Assembly (NCBI RefSeq): GCF_018398875.1
Contig: NZ_JAGWDK010000005.1
Coordinates: 248,001-312,000, forward strand
Source: Bradyrhizobium sp. sGM-13
GTDB taxonomy: Bacteria > Pseudomonadota > Alphaproteobacteria > Rhizobiales > Xanthobacteraceae
Reading direction: 5' to 3'
DNA: 64,000 nt
Position 1 is the first letter of the stretch, and every line of letters starts with the position of its first letter. A program made the position numbers and the translations under genes. Below the pieces are notes generated by a model. The model did no database searches. It saw only the letters and a program-made list of their open reading frames with translations, and was not told the DNA's origin. This document shows positions 51,383 to 59,282 of the stretch, in pieces.

Positions 51383-52942
51383 ATGCAAAAACCAAGACTT
51401 GCCGCCGCCGGGATTGTTCTCGGTACCATCATGCTTGTGGTTTCGCTCTGCAGCGCTGCCGCATACGCCCAAGGAGGGGCGGCAGAATCCGCCTGGCCGA
51501 CCCGGCAATGGCTAACATCCACGCCGGAGGAGCAGGGCATGGACCCCGCGGCGCTTGCCAAGCTCGTCGAGTTCGGAGCAACCCGCAGCTTCGACAGCTT
51601 GCTGATCGTCCGGCATGGCAGGATTGTCCTCGATGCCTATTACGCGCCATATGCGGCGGATATTCCGCACACCACCAACTCTACCACCAAAGCTGTCATC
51701 GGCACCTTGATGGCGATCGCCTCCAAGGACGGGCTGCTGGATAGCACGGATCGTCGGATGCTGGACTTTTTTGCAGACCGAAGCGTTGCGAACGTTGATG
51801 AAAGGAAGAAGGCAGTAACGGTCCAGAACCTGCTGGACATGACCTCCGGAATAGACTGGGAGGAGCCGTTGAGCGGACGGCCGGTTTCGATGATCGCAAT
51901 GGAGCGCAGCCCGGACTGGATCAAATTCATTCTCGATCGTCAGATGTCGAGCGCACCTGGAGATATCTTCAACTACAACAGCGGTAATCCGCATTTGCTT
52001 TCCGCAATTCTCACCGGGCTGACGGGGTTGAGCGCATCGGATTACGCCAAGGCCAGGCTTTTCGGGCCACTCGGGATCAGCACATGGAATTGGCGGCGCG
52101 ACCCCCAGGGCATCTCGACCGGAGGATATGGTCTGGCATTGCTGCCTCGCGACATGGCTAAGATCGGCTATCTTTACTTGCGCCATGGCGAATGGGAGGG
52201 CAAGCCGCTTGTTCCTGCGGGATGGGTCGAGAAGACGCGCCACGCGACGGTGAACATGAACTCGTCGCGCTCACCGACGCTGCGATATTCCAATCTCTTT
52301 TGGGCGCTGCCTGACAAGAAGGTCTACATGGCGGTTGGATACCACTGCCAGGTGATCATGATTTTTCCCGAGCTGGATATTGTTGCGGTGACGACGGCCA
52401 GAAACTTTTGTCCGTTCGGCAAAATGGCGGATGATATTTCCGGCGCGGTCAAATCCGAGACGGCGCTGCCGCCGGACCCCGCCGGCACGAACCTGCTCGC
52501 AGGCGTGATCCACGAGGTATCGACCGAGAAGCCGAGCGAGGTTGGCGCAATGCCCGAGATCGCATCTTCCATCTCGGGAAAGACATACAAGTTTCCGAGC
52601 AACGCACTGAATGTGCGATCACTTTCGCTGACTCTTGCCGGTCCGAATCCGCACTATGAGCTGGAGATGAATAGCCGGGATCCAACAGCGCCGGCACTTA
52701 AGTTTGCCGGCCCGATCGGGCTTGACGGGCTGTTTCGCAAGAGCGACCCGACGGCCTTCGGAGTCGCTGCGACCAAGGGAAGGTGGCTGGATGGCCAAAC
52801 ATTCGTGATCGAACGCCGGATGTTGGGTGCGGATGCCCCGTTACAAAAATGGACCCTGGGGTTTGACGGCGGCAGGCTCAATCTTCGTGGCAATGACAGG
52901 GCCGGCCTTGAAGTTTCGATCGTCGGAGAGTCGGGCGATTAA
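51383..52942 (+). CDS. Serine beta-lactamase family protein (class C/esterase-like), exported
   Basis: A 519-residue protein with a signal peptide (VLGTIMLVVSLCSAAAYAQG, cleavage near residue 31). The beta-lactamase/transpeptidase-like domain has the SxxK motif in TTNSTTKAVIGTLM near residue 95 and the Tyr motif (YNSGNPHLL) near 195, followed by GGYGLALLPRDMAKIGYLYL. A C-terminal 130-residue beta-rich domain ends the protein. More likely an esterase or D-aminopeptidase than an antibiotic-degrading enzyme. Convergent with the next gene, overlapping by 4 bp. Confidence 0.85.
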   Translation: MQKPRLAAAGIVLGTIMLVVSLCSAAAYAQGGAAESAWPTRQWLTSTPEEQGMDPAALAKLVEFGATRSFDSLLIVRHGRIVLDAYYAPYAADIPHTTNSTTKAVIGTLMAIASKDGLLDSTDRRMLDFFADRSVANVDERKKAVTVQNLLDMTSGIDWEEPLSGRPVSMIAMERSPDWIKFILDRQMSSAPGDIFNYNSGNPHLLSAILTGLTGLSASDYAKARLFGPLGISTWNWRRDPQGISTGGYGLALLPRDMAKIGYLYLRHGEWEGKPLVPAGWVEKTRHATVNMNSSRSPTLRYSNLFWALPDKKVYMAVGYHCQVIMIFPELDIVAVTTARNFCPFGKMADDISGAVKSETALPPDPAGTNLLAGVIHEVSTEKPSEVGAMPEIASSISGKTYKFPSNALNVRSLSLTLAGPNPHYELEMNSRDPTAPALKFAGPIGLDGLFRKSDPTAFGVAATKGRWLDGQTFVIERRMLGADAPLQKWTLGFDGGRLNLRGNDRAGLEVSIVGESGD

Positions 52943-54171
52943 GCGCGCAAGATGTCCTGGCCGTCCTTCGCTCGCCGTGTGTAAAGCGCCACGGCCACCA
53001 AAGAAAACACCATCAGAACTACGCCAAGCGCGAATAGCGCATCGTGGGAAATCGTCGCCGCGAGCCAGACGCCGATCGCGGCCGTCATCATCTGCGAGAA
53101 GCCGATGAGCGCTGATGCCGCGCCCGCTTTGTCGCCGAACGGGGACAGCGCCTGCGCCGTGCCTAACGGGCTGACGATGCCCATGCCGAGCAGGAACACG
53201 CTCATGGCCGCAAGGAACGGCAGAAAGGAGGGGGAGTATAGCGAGACCAGCAGCATCGCGAGGCTGCCGGCCGCGGCGGCGAACAGTCCGCCCCGGATCG
53301 AACGATCGAGCCCATAGCGTGGCGCCAGCCGGGTCGCGAGCATGCCGGCGGCGAACACGATCAGCACCGTGCCCGCAAAGAACAGGCCGAGTTGAATCGG
53401 CGTAAATTGCATCGCTTCGATCAGCACGCGGGGCGCGGCGGAGAAAATCGAGAACAGCGCGCCCAGAATCAGGCTGACGGTTGCCGCCGGCACCACGAAG
53501 CGGCGGTTGCGGAGCAGGGCGAGGTAGGTTTTTGCGATCGCCTGCGGATCGAGCGGGGTGCGTGTTGCGAGGTGGGTCTCGCCAAACACCATGCCGTAGG
53601 CGAGGGCACCGAGCCCGGCGAAAGCCGCGAGGAATGCGAATTCGGAGCGCCAGCCGAAAGCGTGGTCGAGCGCACCGCCGAGCAGCGGCGAGAAGCCGGG
53701 TGCTGCCGCCATCGCGATCATGATCAGCGCCATCGCGCGGGCGAGCGCCGCGCCGGAGAATAGGTCGCGGGCAATGGCGCGGGACAGCACCGAGGTGGCG
53801 CAGGCGCCGGCCGCCTGGATGACACGGCCAATCAGCAGGCTCGGCAAATCATTGGCAAGGCCGCACCAGACGCTGCCGACGAAGAAGATTGCAAATCCAG
53901 CCAAGACCGGCCAACGGCGGCCATAGCAGTCCGAGATCGGCCCGACCACGAGCTGACCGATCGCGAACACCGCGAGGAAGACCGTGATCGCTGCGGTGAC
54001 CGCCGCGCTCGTGACGTTGAGCGACGCCGCCATCTGCGGCAGCGACGGCAGCAGGATGTTGGTGGCGAGTGTTCCCGTGGCGGCGAGGCCTGCCAGGACG
54101 GCAATCTGCAGGACAGTGGAAGAAGCTTCCGAACGAGGACCGGTGTCGATTGCTGCAGTCTGGTCGGCCAT
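52939..54171 (-). CDS. MFS multidrug transporter, Bcr/CflA family
   Basis: A 410-residue transporter with 12 helices. LATNILLPSLPQMAASLNVT in TM1 and the loop PISDCYGRRWPVLAGFAIFF (A-motif) match the Bcr/CflA drug-H+ antiporters. A short palindrome about 17 bp upstream of the ATG suggests control by a TetR- or MarR-type regulator encoded elsewhere. Confidence 0.87.
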   Translation of the reverse strand: MADQTAAIDTGPRSEASSTVLQIAVLAGLAATGTLATNILLPSLPQMAASLNVTSAAVTAAITVFLAVFAIGQLVVGPISDCYGRRWPVLAGFAIFFVGSVWCGLANDLPSLLIGRVIQAAGACATSVLSRAIARDLFSGAALARAMALIMIAMAAAPGFSPLLGGALDHAFGWRSEFAFLAAFAGLGALAYGMVFGETHLATRTPLDPQAIAKTYLALLRNRRFVVPAATVSLILGALFSIFSAAPRVLIEAMQFTPIQLGLFFAGTVLIVFAAGMLATRLAPRYGLDRSIRGGLFAAAAGSLAMLLVSLYSPSFLPFLAAMSVFLLGMGIVSPLGTAQALSPFGDKAGAASALIGFSQMMTAAIGVWLAATISHDALFALGVVLMVFSLVAVALYTRRAKDGQDILRA

Positions 54172-54187
54172 GAGGGTTCCTACTTCT

Positions 54188-54210
54188 GTATGAGATTACG
54201 TATATCATAC
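54188..54210. promoter_or_regulatory. Candidate operator upstream of the Bcr/CflA gene
   Basis: Dyad GTATGA (54188-54193) / TCATAC (54205-54210) with an AT-rich centre, 17-39 bp upstream of the start at 54171. AT-rich compared with its surroundings. Symmetry and position only. Confidence 0.4.
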
Positions 54211-54296
54211 AAAGCGGGATAGGAAAGCACCAATGGGCTCCAGGCAATTAGAAAGAAATGCTGGCAAAACCGTCATTGACGGTTTCGGCAAGACGG

Positions 54297-55541
54297 CTAA
54301 CACCCCGCCGGCTCGCCCACCATGTCCGGCTGCCGTGCCAGCGAGACCACCGGCGACAGCAGGATCACCAGCGCTTGCGCAGCGAAGATCGCGGCTGCCA
54401 GATAGAGGCAGGCTTCCGCGCCATAAAGCCCACCGACGATGGCCCCGAGCGCCGAGCCGAGCGGACGGGCGCCGTAACTCATGATGTTGATGGCCGAGAC
54501 GCGTCCGAGCAGCGAGGGCGGCGTCACCGATTGCCGCAGCGTCGTGGTCGAGATCACCCAGAGAATTGGACCTGCGCCGAGCAGGAAGAAGCTCAGGCCT
54601 GCCAGTAGCGGCGTCGGTGCGATCGTGGTCAGCGCCATGATGGCGGCGGCGACGAATCCCGTCACCGGGCCGAGCCCGATCACCGTGCCGAAGGCGAGCC
54701 GCTGCATCACTCGTGTGGCCGCGAGCGCGCCGGCCACCATGCCGACGCCGTACATGCCAAGCGTTACGCCGACGCCGGTGGCCGATAGGCCGAGATGACG
54801 AACGGCGTAAGGCACGAACACGGCCAGCAGCAGGAACGACGCCGTGTTGAAGATGAACTGCGTGATGAACACGGGCCGCAGCAGCGCGTGATGCAACACG
54901 AACGCGGCGCCTTCCCTGATCTCCTGCAAGGGATGGCGGCGCGGGGCAGGGGCGCGTGCCGGTTCATAGATGCCCGACAGCAACACGACGGCCATCACCG
55001 ATAATGCGGCGGCAAAGCCGAAGGCAGGCGCTGCCCCGACCCATCCGACCAGCACGCCGCCGAGCGCGGGGCCGCTCGCAAACGCCACCGTGCGCGCCAG
55101 TTCGATGCGCGCGTTCGCCGCGGGCAATTGCTCCGAATTGACCAGCGATGGCACCAAAGCGGGCGCGGCGACGCTGTAGGCCACGGTGCCGCATACGGCG
55201 ACGAAGCCGAGTAGCGAGAGCAGCGGCAGAGTGATTGCGCCGAGCCAGATCAGCAGCAGCGTCGCGGCAAGCGCGGCCGCCCGCAGCGCTTCGGAGACCG
55301 CCATCACCCAGCGCCGCGAGATGCGGTCGGCAAGGAGACCAGCGGGAATCGCAAACAGGATGAAGGGCAGCGTCAGCGCGGTCTGCAACAATCCGGTCTG
55401 GCCTTCGCCAACACCAAGCAGCAGAACCGCAACGATGGGCGCTGCGGCCAGCGCGATCTGCTCGGCCGATTGCGCGGCGAGGTTCGACCAGGCCAGACGG
55501 TTGAAGGTCGCAGGCAGGCGCGGCGTGTCGGCGGCGGACAT
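54297..55541 (-). CDS. MFS transporter (EntS-like/MFS_3 family)
   Basis: A 414-residue permease with 12 hydrophobic helices. FNRLAWSNLAAQSAEQIALA and ILFAIPAGLLADRISRRWVM (A-loop with DRISRRW) plus a large C-terminal half match the enterobactin-exporter-like PF05977 family, whose members export siderophores or drugs. Same orientation as the Bcr/CflA gene but separated by about 125 bp. Substrate unknown. Confidence 0.82.
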   Translation of the reverse strand: MSAADTPRLPATFNRLAWSNLAAQSAEQIALAAAPIVAVLLLGVGEGQTGLLQTALTLPFILFAIPAGLLADRISRRWVMAVSEALRAAALAATLLLIWLGAITLPLLSLLGFVAVCGTVAYSVAAPALVPSLVNSEQLPAANARIELARTVAFASGPALGGVLVGWVGAAPAFGFAAALSVMAVVLLSGIYEPARAPAPRRHPLQEIREGAAFVLHHALLRPVFITQFIFNTASFLLLAVFVPYAVRHLGLSATGVGVTLGMYGVGMVAGALAATRVMQRLAFGTVIGLGPVTGFVAAAIMALTTIAPTPLLAGLSFFLLGAGPILWVISTTTLRQSVTPPSLLGRVSAINIMSYGARPLGSALGAIVGGLYGAEACLYLAAAIFAAQALVILLSPVVSLARQPDMVGEPAGC

Positions 55542-55995
55542 GGCAGTATTCCTTGGCAGAATCGATCTGGCCCATTGTCTGGACTATGGACGATCCAACC
55601 CACCCGTTTTCCGACAAGCTTCTCTACAAACAAAAACCTCCACACACGCCGGAAGCACACGGTCCCCGCGACAGAAATCGCCGCGCGCGGAGCTCCGCAA
55701 CGGCATCGCGCTGGTGTCGTCCGGTGTCGCAAGCGGGAGGGCGCTGGCGACCGTTGCGCCTTGTGGCGCTTCGCACTCCTCATGGTCGAGGGAAAAAGTC
55801 AGCAAAGCTCAGGCTCTCACAAACTGCGAGAGCGCATCTGCACATCTAGATCGAGCGGCGGGCGAATTGACAATTTGGGCATTTGATGCGCAGTGGCAGG
55901 TGGCGCGACTTCCTTGCGAGCTGCCTGTTGATTCGGTGAGCACGTCCGTGAGGTGGGTGGGATCGTTCATTGGAATCAACAGGAGTAGATTGAAA
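55542..55995. other. Intergenic region, no supported gene
   Basis: No convincing frame. A stretch near 55610-55650 (ACAAGCTTCTCTACAAACAA then AAACCTCCACACACG) is a diverged copy of sequence at 56702-56736 (ACAAGCCTTTCCACAAACAA then AAGGCCTCCACACGCG), the latter being part of a terminator. Candidate ribosome binding site AACAGGAG lies just before 55996. Confidence 0.45.
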
Positions 55996-56523
55996 ATGCG
56001 GGGTTTCCCCTCACGGGCAGCGGTAGCTGTCGCATTAGCCTTTGCTTTGCTCGCCGCATTGAGTGTGGCCAAACTCGACAAGGTCGCGTTGGCATTGACC
56101 TCTCGCGAGGCCGCCACCGTCGTTGACCTTATCGAGAAGCTGAAGACCGAGTTTGGCGATTTCGCGTACGATGATGACGAAGCCGACGAATGGTTCGAGA
56201 AGGATGCTGCGAGCCAAAAGTTGATTACCAAGTCGGGATTCAATCAGAAGAACTGGAAAACCGCAGTAGACGAAACGATGAAGGGGTTCTTTGCGACGAT
56301 CCCCGAGGCGGAGATCAAGACGGTTCTCGATGGCGCGCGCCAGCGCACCGAGAGCGCGACGGGTCTAAACGCCGAGCAAAAAAAGGCCTTGCTTGAGCTG
56401 ATCGAGGAGCAACGCAAGGAGATCTTGGCGCTGCGGGAAGGCGGGAAACCTTTCGTGGGTGTCGTTGCCCCGTTTGAGCAGCGGATCCGCAAGTTGACGA
56501 TGGATAATCTCAGCGAACGCTGA
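55996..56523 (+). CDS. Exported hypothetical protein (175 aa)
   Basis: ATG 55996 (MRGFPSRAAVAVALAFALLA) starts a signal peptide or N-terminal TM helix, residues 8-26. The remainder is charged helix: VVDLIEKLKTEFGDFAYDDD, EADEWFEKDAASQ, and ALLELIEEQRKEILALREGG. The DDDEADEWFEKDAA stretch is strongly acidic. CAGGAG 10 nt upstream is the likely ribosome binding site. The frame is open upstream for 270 more codons without coding features. Not recognised. Confidence 0.65.
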   Translation: MRGFPSRAAVAVALAFALLAALSVAKLDKVALALTSREAATVVDLIEKLKTEFGDFAYDDDEADEWFEKDAASQKLITKSGFNQKNWKTAVDETMKGFFATIPEAEIKTVLDGARQRTESATGLNAEQKKALLELIEEQRKEILALREGGKPFVGVVAPFEQRIRKLTMDNLSER

Positions 56524-56554
56524 GCGCCGGTACCAAATTTAAAGGGCCGGGCCT

Positions 56555-56690
56555 GTCCCGGTCATTCACGTCGTCCACAGCAACGCCTTTGCTCTTCGCT
56601 TCGCCGGCATTGGTTGTGCGAATGCGGTCGGTCACGAAGGGGCCTGGCAGCAGATTGTTGATGGTGACGTTGTTGACGATCGTCTTGCGC
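56555..56690 (-). pseudogene. Fragment of a short-chain dehydrogenase (SDR) C-terminal region
   Basis: The minus strand carries IVNNVTINNLLPGPFVTDRI followed by RTTNAGEAKSKGVAVDDV, close to the HNVTINNLLPGPF..DRL segment of SDR enzymes that follows the catalytic YxxxK. No Rossmann fold or catalytic Tyr is present on either side; the frame runs out of similarity at both ends. It lies between the exported-protein gene and the peroxidase terminator. A gene remnant. Confidence 0.55.
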
Positions 56691-56717
56691 GACCGGCCCA
56701 ACAAGCCTTTCCACAAA

Positions 56718-56753
56718 CAAAAGGCCTCCACACGCGAACGCGTGGAGGCCTTT
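56718..56753 (-). terminator. Rho-independent terminator of the peroxidase gene
   Basis: Stem AAAGGCCTCCAC / GTGGAGGCCTTT (56720-56731, 56742-56753) with an inner CGCG/CGCG pairing, followed on the minus strand by TGTTTG. It is 58 bp downstream of the peroxidase stop. Confidence 0.75.
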
Positions 56754-56810
56754 CACCTTCCGTCCTGGCCGGGCTTTATCCGGCACGTCCTTCCTGCTGA
56801 CGGATTCGCA

Positions 56811-58841
56811 TTAAACGTCGAACAGGAAATCGTGTTTTGTGAGTTCATGGGGCCGCACGTCGGTGAGTTCGATCCGGTCGTCGCCGACCTGAACCACCGT
56901 GTTCCCGTGGTTGCCCCAGATCCTCACGTCGCGAAAGTCCAGACGGCCGGCATTCTCAAACACCAGCACGTCGACGCCTGGATCGAAGTCGGTGATCTCA
57001 GCTTTGGTGGATCCGAAATCAAATACGAAGCGATCCGCGCCGTCATTCCCCGTCATCGTCTGCTTGCCGGTTCCGGCGAACAGATAATCGCCCTGCGGAC
57101 CGCCGATCAGCGTGTCGTTGCCATCGGAGCCGATAACAATCTGGCGGGCTTCGGGGTCTTCGGACTCCACGCCGCCGGCAAGGCCGGTGTGCCGTGCATA
57201 GGTGACGAAGACATCGTCCTGGATATGCTTGGTGTCGGTATTGCGCAGAATGATATCTGCCAGCGTCGTGCCTTTGATCTCGGATAACGTCTTGGCATCA
57301 AATCCTTGATTTTCGAACCAGAACCGGTCGCCATCACGCAACGCCTCGAACTGCCTCGCGATGATGGCCTGGAAGGTTTCGCCGACGAGCGCGCCAGGCA
57401 CATGATTTTCCGACAAGCCGCCGGTCCACAGGCCGACATTGTTGACGTTGCCGTAAGCTGCTTTCAGTCCGGCCAGCGTCTCCGGGTCGCTCGTGATCTG
57501 GCTGAAATCCGTGTATGGCTCAAGGCCGAGTGCTTCACGGGTCTGGTTGAGCGTGCCGAGGCCGAGGTCGCGTGCGCGCTGGATGTTGATCGCGGCGAGA
57601 TCCATCGACACCGGTGGATCGAAAAGAAAATTGCGCAGGTCGTCGACGATGCGCGCGTCGAGTGCTTGTGACGGATCGGCTGCCAGGTGGCGCAATTGTC
57701 CGTCGGCGCCGCCATTGTCGTTGAAGTTTGCCGCCGGCTGGAAGAATACGTCCTTCAGGTCTTCCTCGGAGCCGGCGATGACTTCGCCGTTTTCCGCAAG
57801 GCCCTCGGTTTCGCCCGACACGATCGAATGCCCGAAGCGGAACGCCGCGGCGACGAATTCCAGCGTCAGGTGGGGATCGACGTTGGGGTCATAGCCGTCA
57901 TAGGGCGTGAGCGCGTTCTTGCCAACGAGGTTTGGCAGGAACTCCGAATAGGTGATGTTGGCGATTTCCGCAGTCACAATAGCGCGCGCGTGATTGTAGA
58001 GTTGGTCGCCGCTCCATTTCGGATGCTCAAGGTGCAGTTTGTCGACCCAATAATTGTGCTCGCGCACGAATAGGGTGTGCAAGGCGGTGAGCGCGGGATT
58101 CTCTGCGGCGCGCGCGTCACCCGCCACCGCCATCCCATTGACAATCGGCAGGTTGTCGCCCGCAGACGTCAACATGTGGCCGTCGGCGGTGCGCAGGCTG
58201 GCCGCGGTCGCGGCGCTGGACCCATAGACCATCGAGGCGTCCAGCCAGGCGGTATTGGAATTGAGCGCCATCGCTGGGTTGGACGTGCCCGCACCGGTCG
58301 TGGGATCGATGACTGCGCGGGTGATCGGAATGATCGTGCCGTCGGGGAGAACGGGATCGCCCGCAGGAACCACGACGCTGATATCGCTGACGCCATCCGT
58401 CTGGGTCAACGTCATGTCGTGATCGATGAATTGGCCCCATGCGTACATGAAGGCGGATACGCCTTCCGGGTTCGCCACATCAGGGTCGCCCGCGCCGACC
58501 ACAAGATTGCTGATGGTGCGGGCATTGTTGCCGCCGAGCGGAACGGAAATGCCATCGGCAAAATGCGCTTCACCGATGCGCGCGAATTCAGTTCCGGCAG
58601 CGTTGAGGGTGGAATCGGATTGGTTGTTCTGCGAACCGTCGAAGCTGCGGTACTCGAGCTTTACCGGCTTCGGATCCGGGTAGCACGGCGAGCCGTGGGG
58701 GCCATGTGGGCCATGGTGCTCACCCGGGCCATGCGAGCCGTGCGATCGGTGCGGCACATGAAAATGGCCGAGAAAATCGCCGAAGTGAAAATCGTCGTTT
58801 CTGTCTTGGTGTGCCTCCCAAGTCCGCCTGAACTGACGCAT
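56811..58841 (-). CDS. Animal-type heme peroxidase with RTX-like C-terminus
   Basis: A 676-residue protein of the animal (myeloperoxidase-cyclooxygenase) peroxidase superfamily. A His/Gly/Pro-rich start (FHVPHRSHGSHGPGEHHGPH, residues 27-46) has no signal peptide. The heme domain has the distal His in GQFIDHDMTLT (His141), the Arg-Glu motif FVREHNYWVDK (Arg260) and the proximal His in FRFGHSIVSGE (His338). Near the C-terminus, IGSDGNDTLIGGPQGDYLFA is a hemolysin-type Ca-binding segment, suggesting type I secretion. It may halogenate or oxidise extracellular substrates. TTGCAA repeats lie upstream. Confidence 0.88.
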   Translation of the reverse strand: MRQFRRTWEAHQDRNDDFHFGDFLGHFHVPHRSHGSHGPGEHHGPHGPHGSPCYPDPKPVKLEYRSFDGSQNNQSDSTLNAAGTEFARIGEAHFADGISVPLGGNNARTISNLVVGAGDPDVANPEGVSAFMYAWGQFIDHDMTLTQTDGVSDISVVVPAGDPVLPDGTIIPITRAVIDPTTGAGTSNPAMALNSNTAWLDASMVYGSSAATAASLRTADGHMLTSAGDNLPIVNGMAVAGDARAAENPALTALHTLFVREHNYWVDKLHLEHPKWSGDQLYNHARAIVTAEIANITYSEFLPNLVGKNALTPYDGYDPNVDPHLTLEFVAAAFRFGHSIVSGETEGLAENGEVIAGSEEDLKDVFFQPAANFNDNGGADGQLRHLAADPSQALDARIVDDLRNFLFDPPVSMDLAAINIQRARDLGLGTLNQTREALGLEPYTDFSQITSDPETLAGLKAAYGNVNNVGLWTGGLSENHVPGALVGETFQAIIARQFEALRDGDRFWFENQGFDAKTLSEIKGTTLADIILRNTDTKHIQDDVFVTYARHTGLAGGVESEDPEARQIVIGSDGNDTLIGGPQGDYLFAGTGKQTMTGNDGADRFVFDFGSTKAEITDFDPGVDVLVFENAGRLDFRDVRIWGNHGNTVVQVGDDRIELTDVRPHELTKHDFLFDV

Positions 58842-58857
58842 CCGGATGCTCCCTCAG

Positions 58858-58882
58858 TTGCAATTGCGAATTAGTTGCAATT
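58858..58882. promoter_or_regulatory. TTGCAATT repeat upstream of the peroxidase gene
   Basis: Two TTGCAATT motifs (58858-58865 and 58875-58882), 17 bp apart, and a third TTGCAAT at 58904-58910. They lie 17-69 bp before the peroxidase start. The same hexamer pair occurs ahead of mntH. Possible site for a metal-responsive Fur-family regulator (Mur or Irr); identity not shown. Confidence 0.4.
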
Positions 58883-59190
58883 GGTGTCACGAATGAGAGG
58901 CATTTGCAATATGGAAGTGGGGGCCGCCCGCAGCCCGTAGTCGACCATCGCCTGAGAGAGCTTGTTGCGCGCTTCCGCCTTCAACGCCGGCCTCGGCTTG
59001 GCCGAGCGATTTGACGCCGGCCGCGCGGGTGGTCGCCGTCTCGGCGTCGGCCTTGGCCAGCATGGTAATGGCCTCCGCCTTGTTGTTCGCCGCCGGGTTC
59101 TCGGCTTCCGCCATCACGGTGATCGGCATCGCCTCGGCTTTGGCGGCCTTGCGCGCCGCGCGTTCGGCGATTTCGACGGCTTTGGCGGTG
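58871..59190 (-). pseudogene. Fragment of a coiled-coil, flotillin-like protein
   Basis: The minus strand has Ala/Glu-rich helical sequence with heptad spacing: KAVEIAERAARKAAKAEAMP, EAENPAANNKAEAITMLAKA, ETATTRAAGVKSLGQAEAGV. A change of frame near 58983 continues KAEARNKLSQAMVDYGLRAA to a stop at 58871. This resembles the C-terminal coiled coil of SPFH/flotillin-like proteins. The N-terminal SPFH domain is absent and the upstream start (ATG 59273) precedes unrelated sequence. Probably a remnant. Confidence 0.4.
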
Positions 59191-59236
59191 GTGACCGTAT
59201 GGTCGGTGGTATCATTTTCGTGATCAGCAGATGCAG

Positions 59237-59253
59237 TTGCAAATGAGTTGCAA
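59237..59253. promoter_or_regulatory. Candidate metal-responsive operator upstream of mntH
   Basis: Direct repeat TTGCAA (59237-59242 and 59248-59253), spaced 11 bp, one helical turn apart, in an AT-rich patch about 30-46 bp before the mntH start. Bradyrhizobium mntH is known to be controlled by manganese through a Fur-family protein; whether this motif is the site is inference. Confidence 0.45.
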
Positions 59254-59282
59254 TAAGAACGAAGATCGGCCATCTTGTTGAG

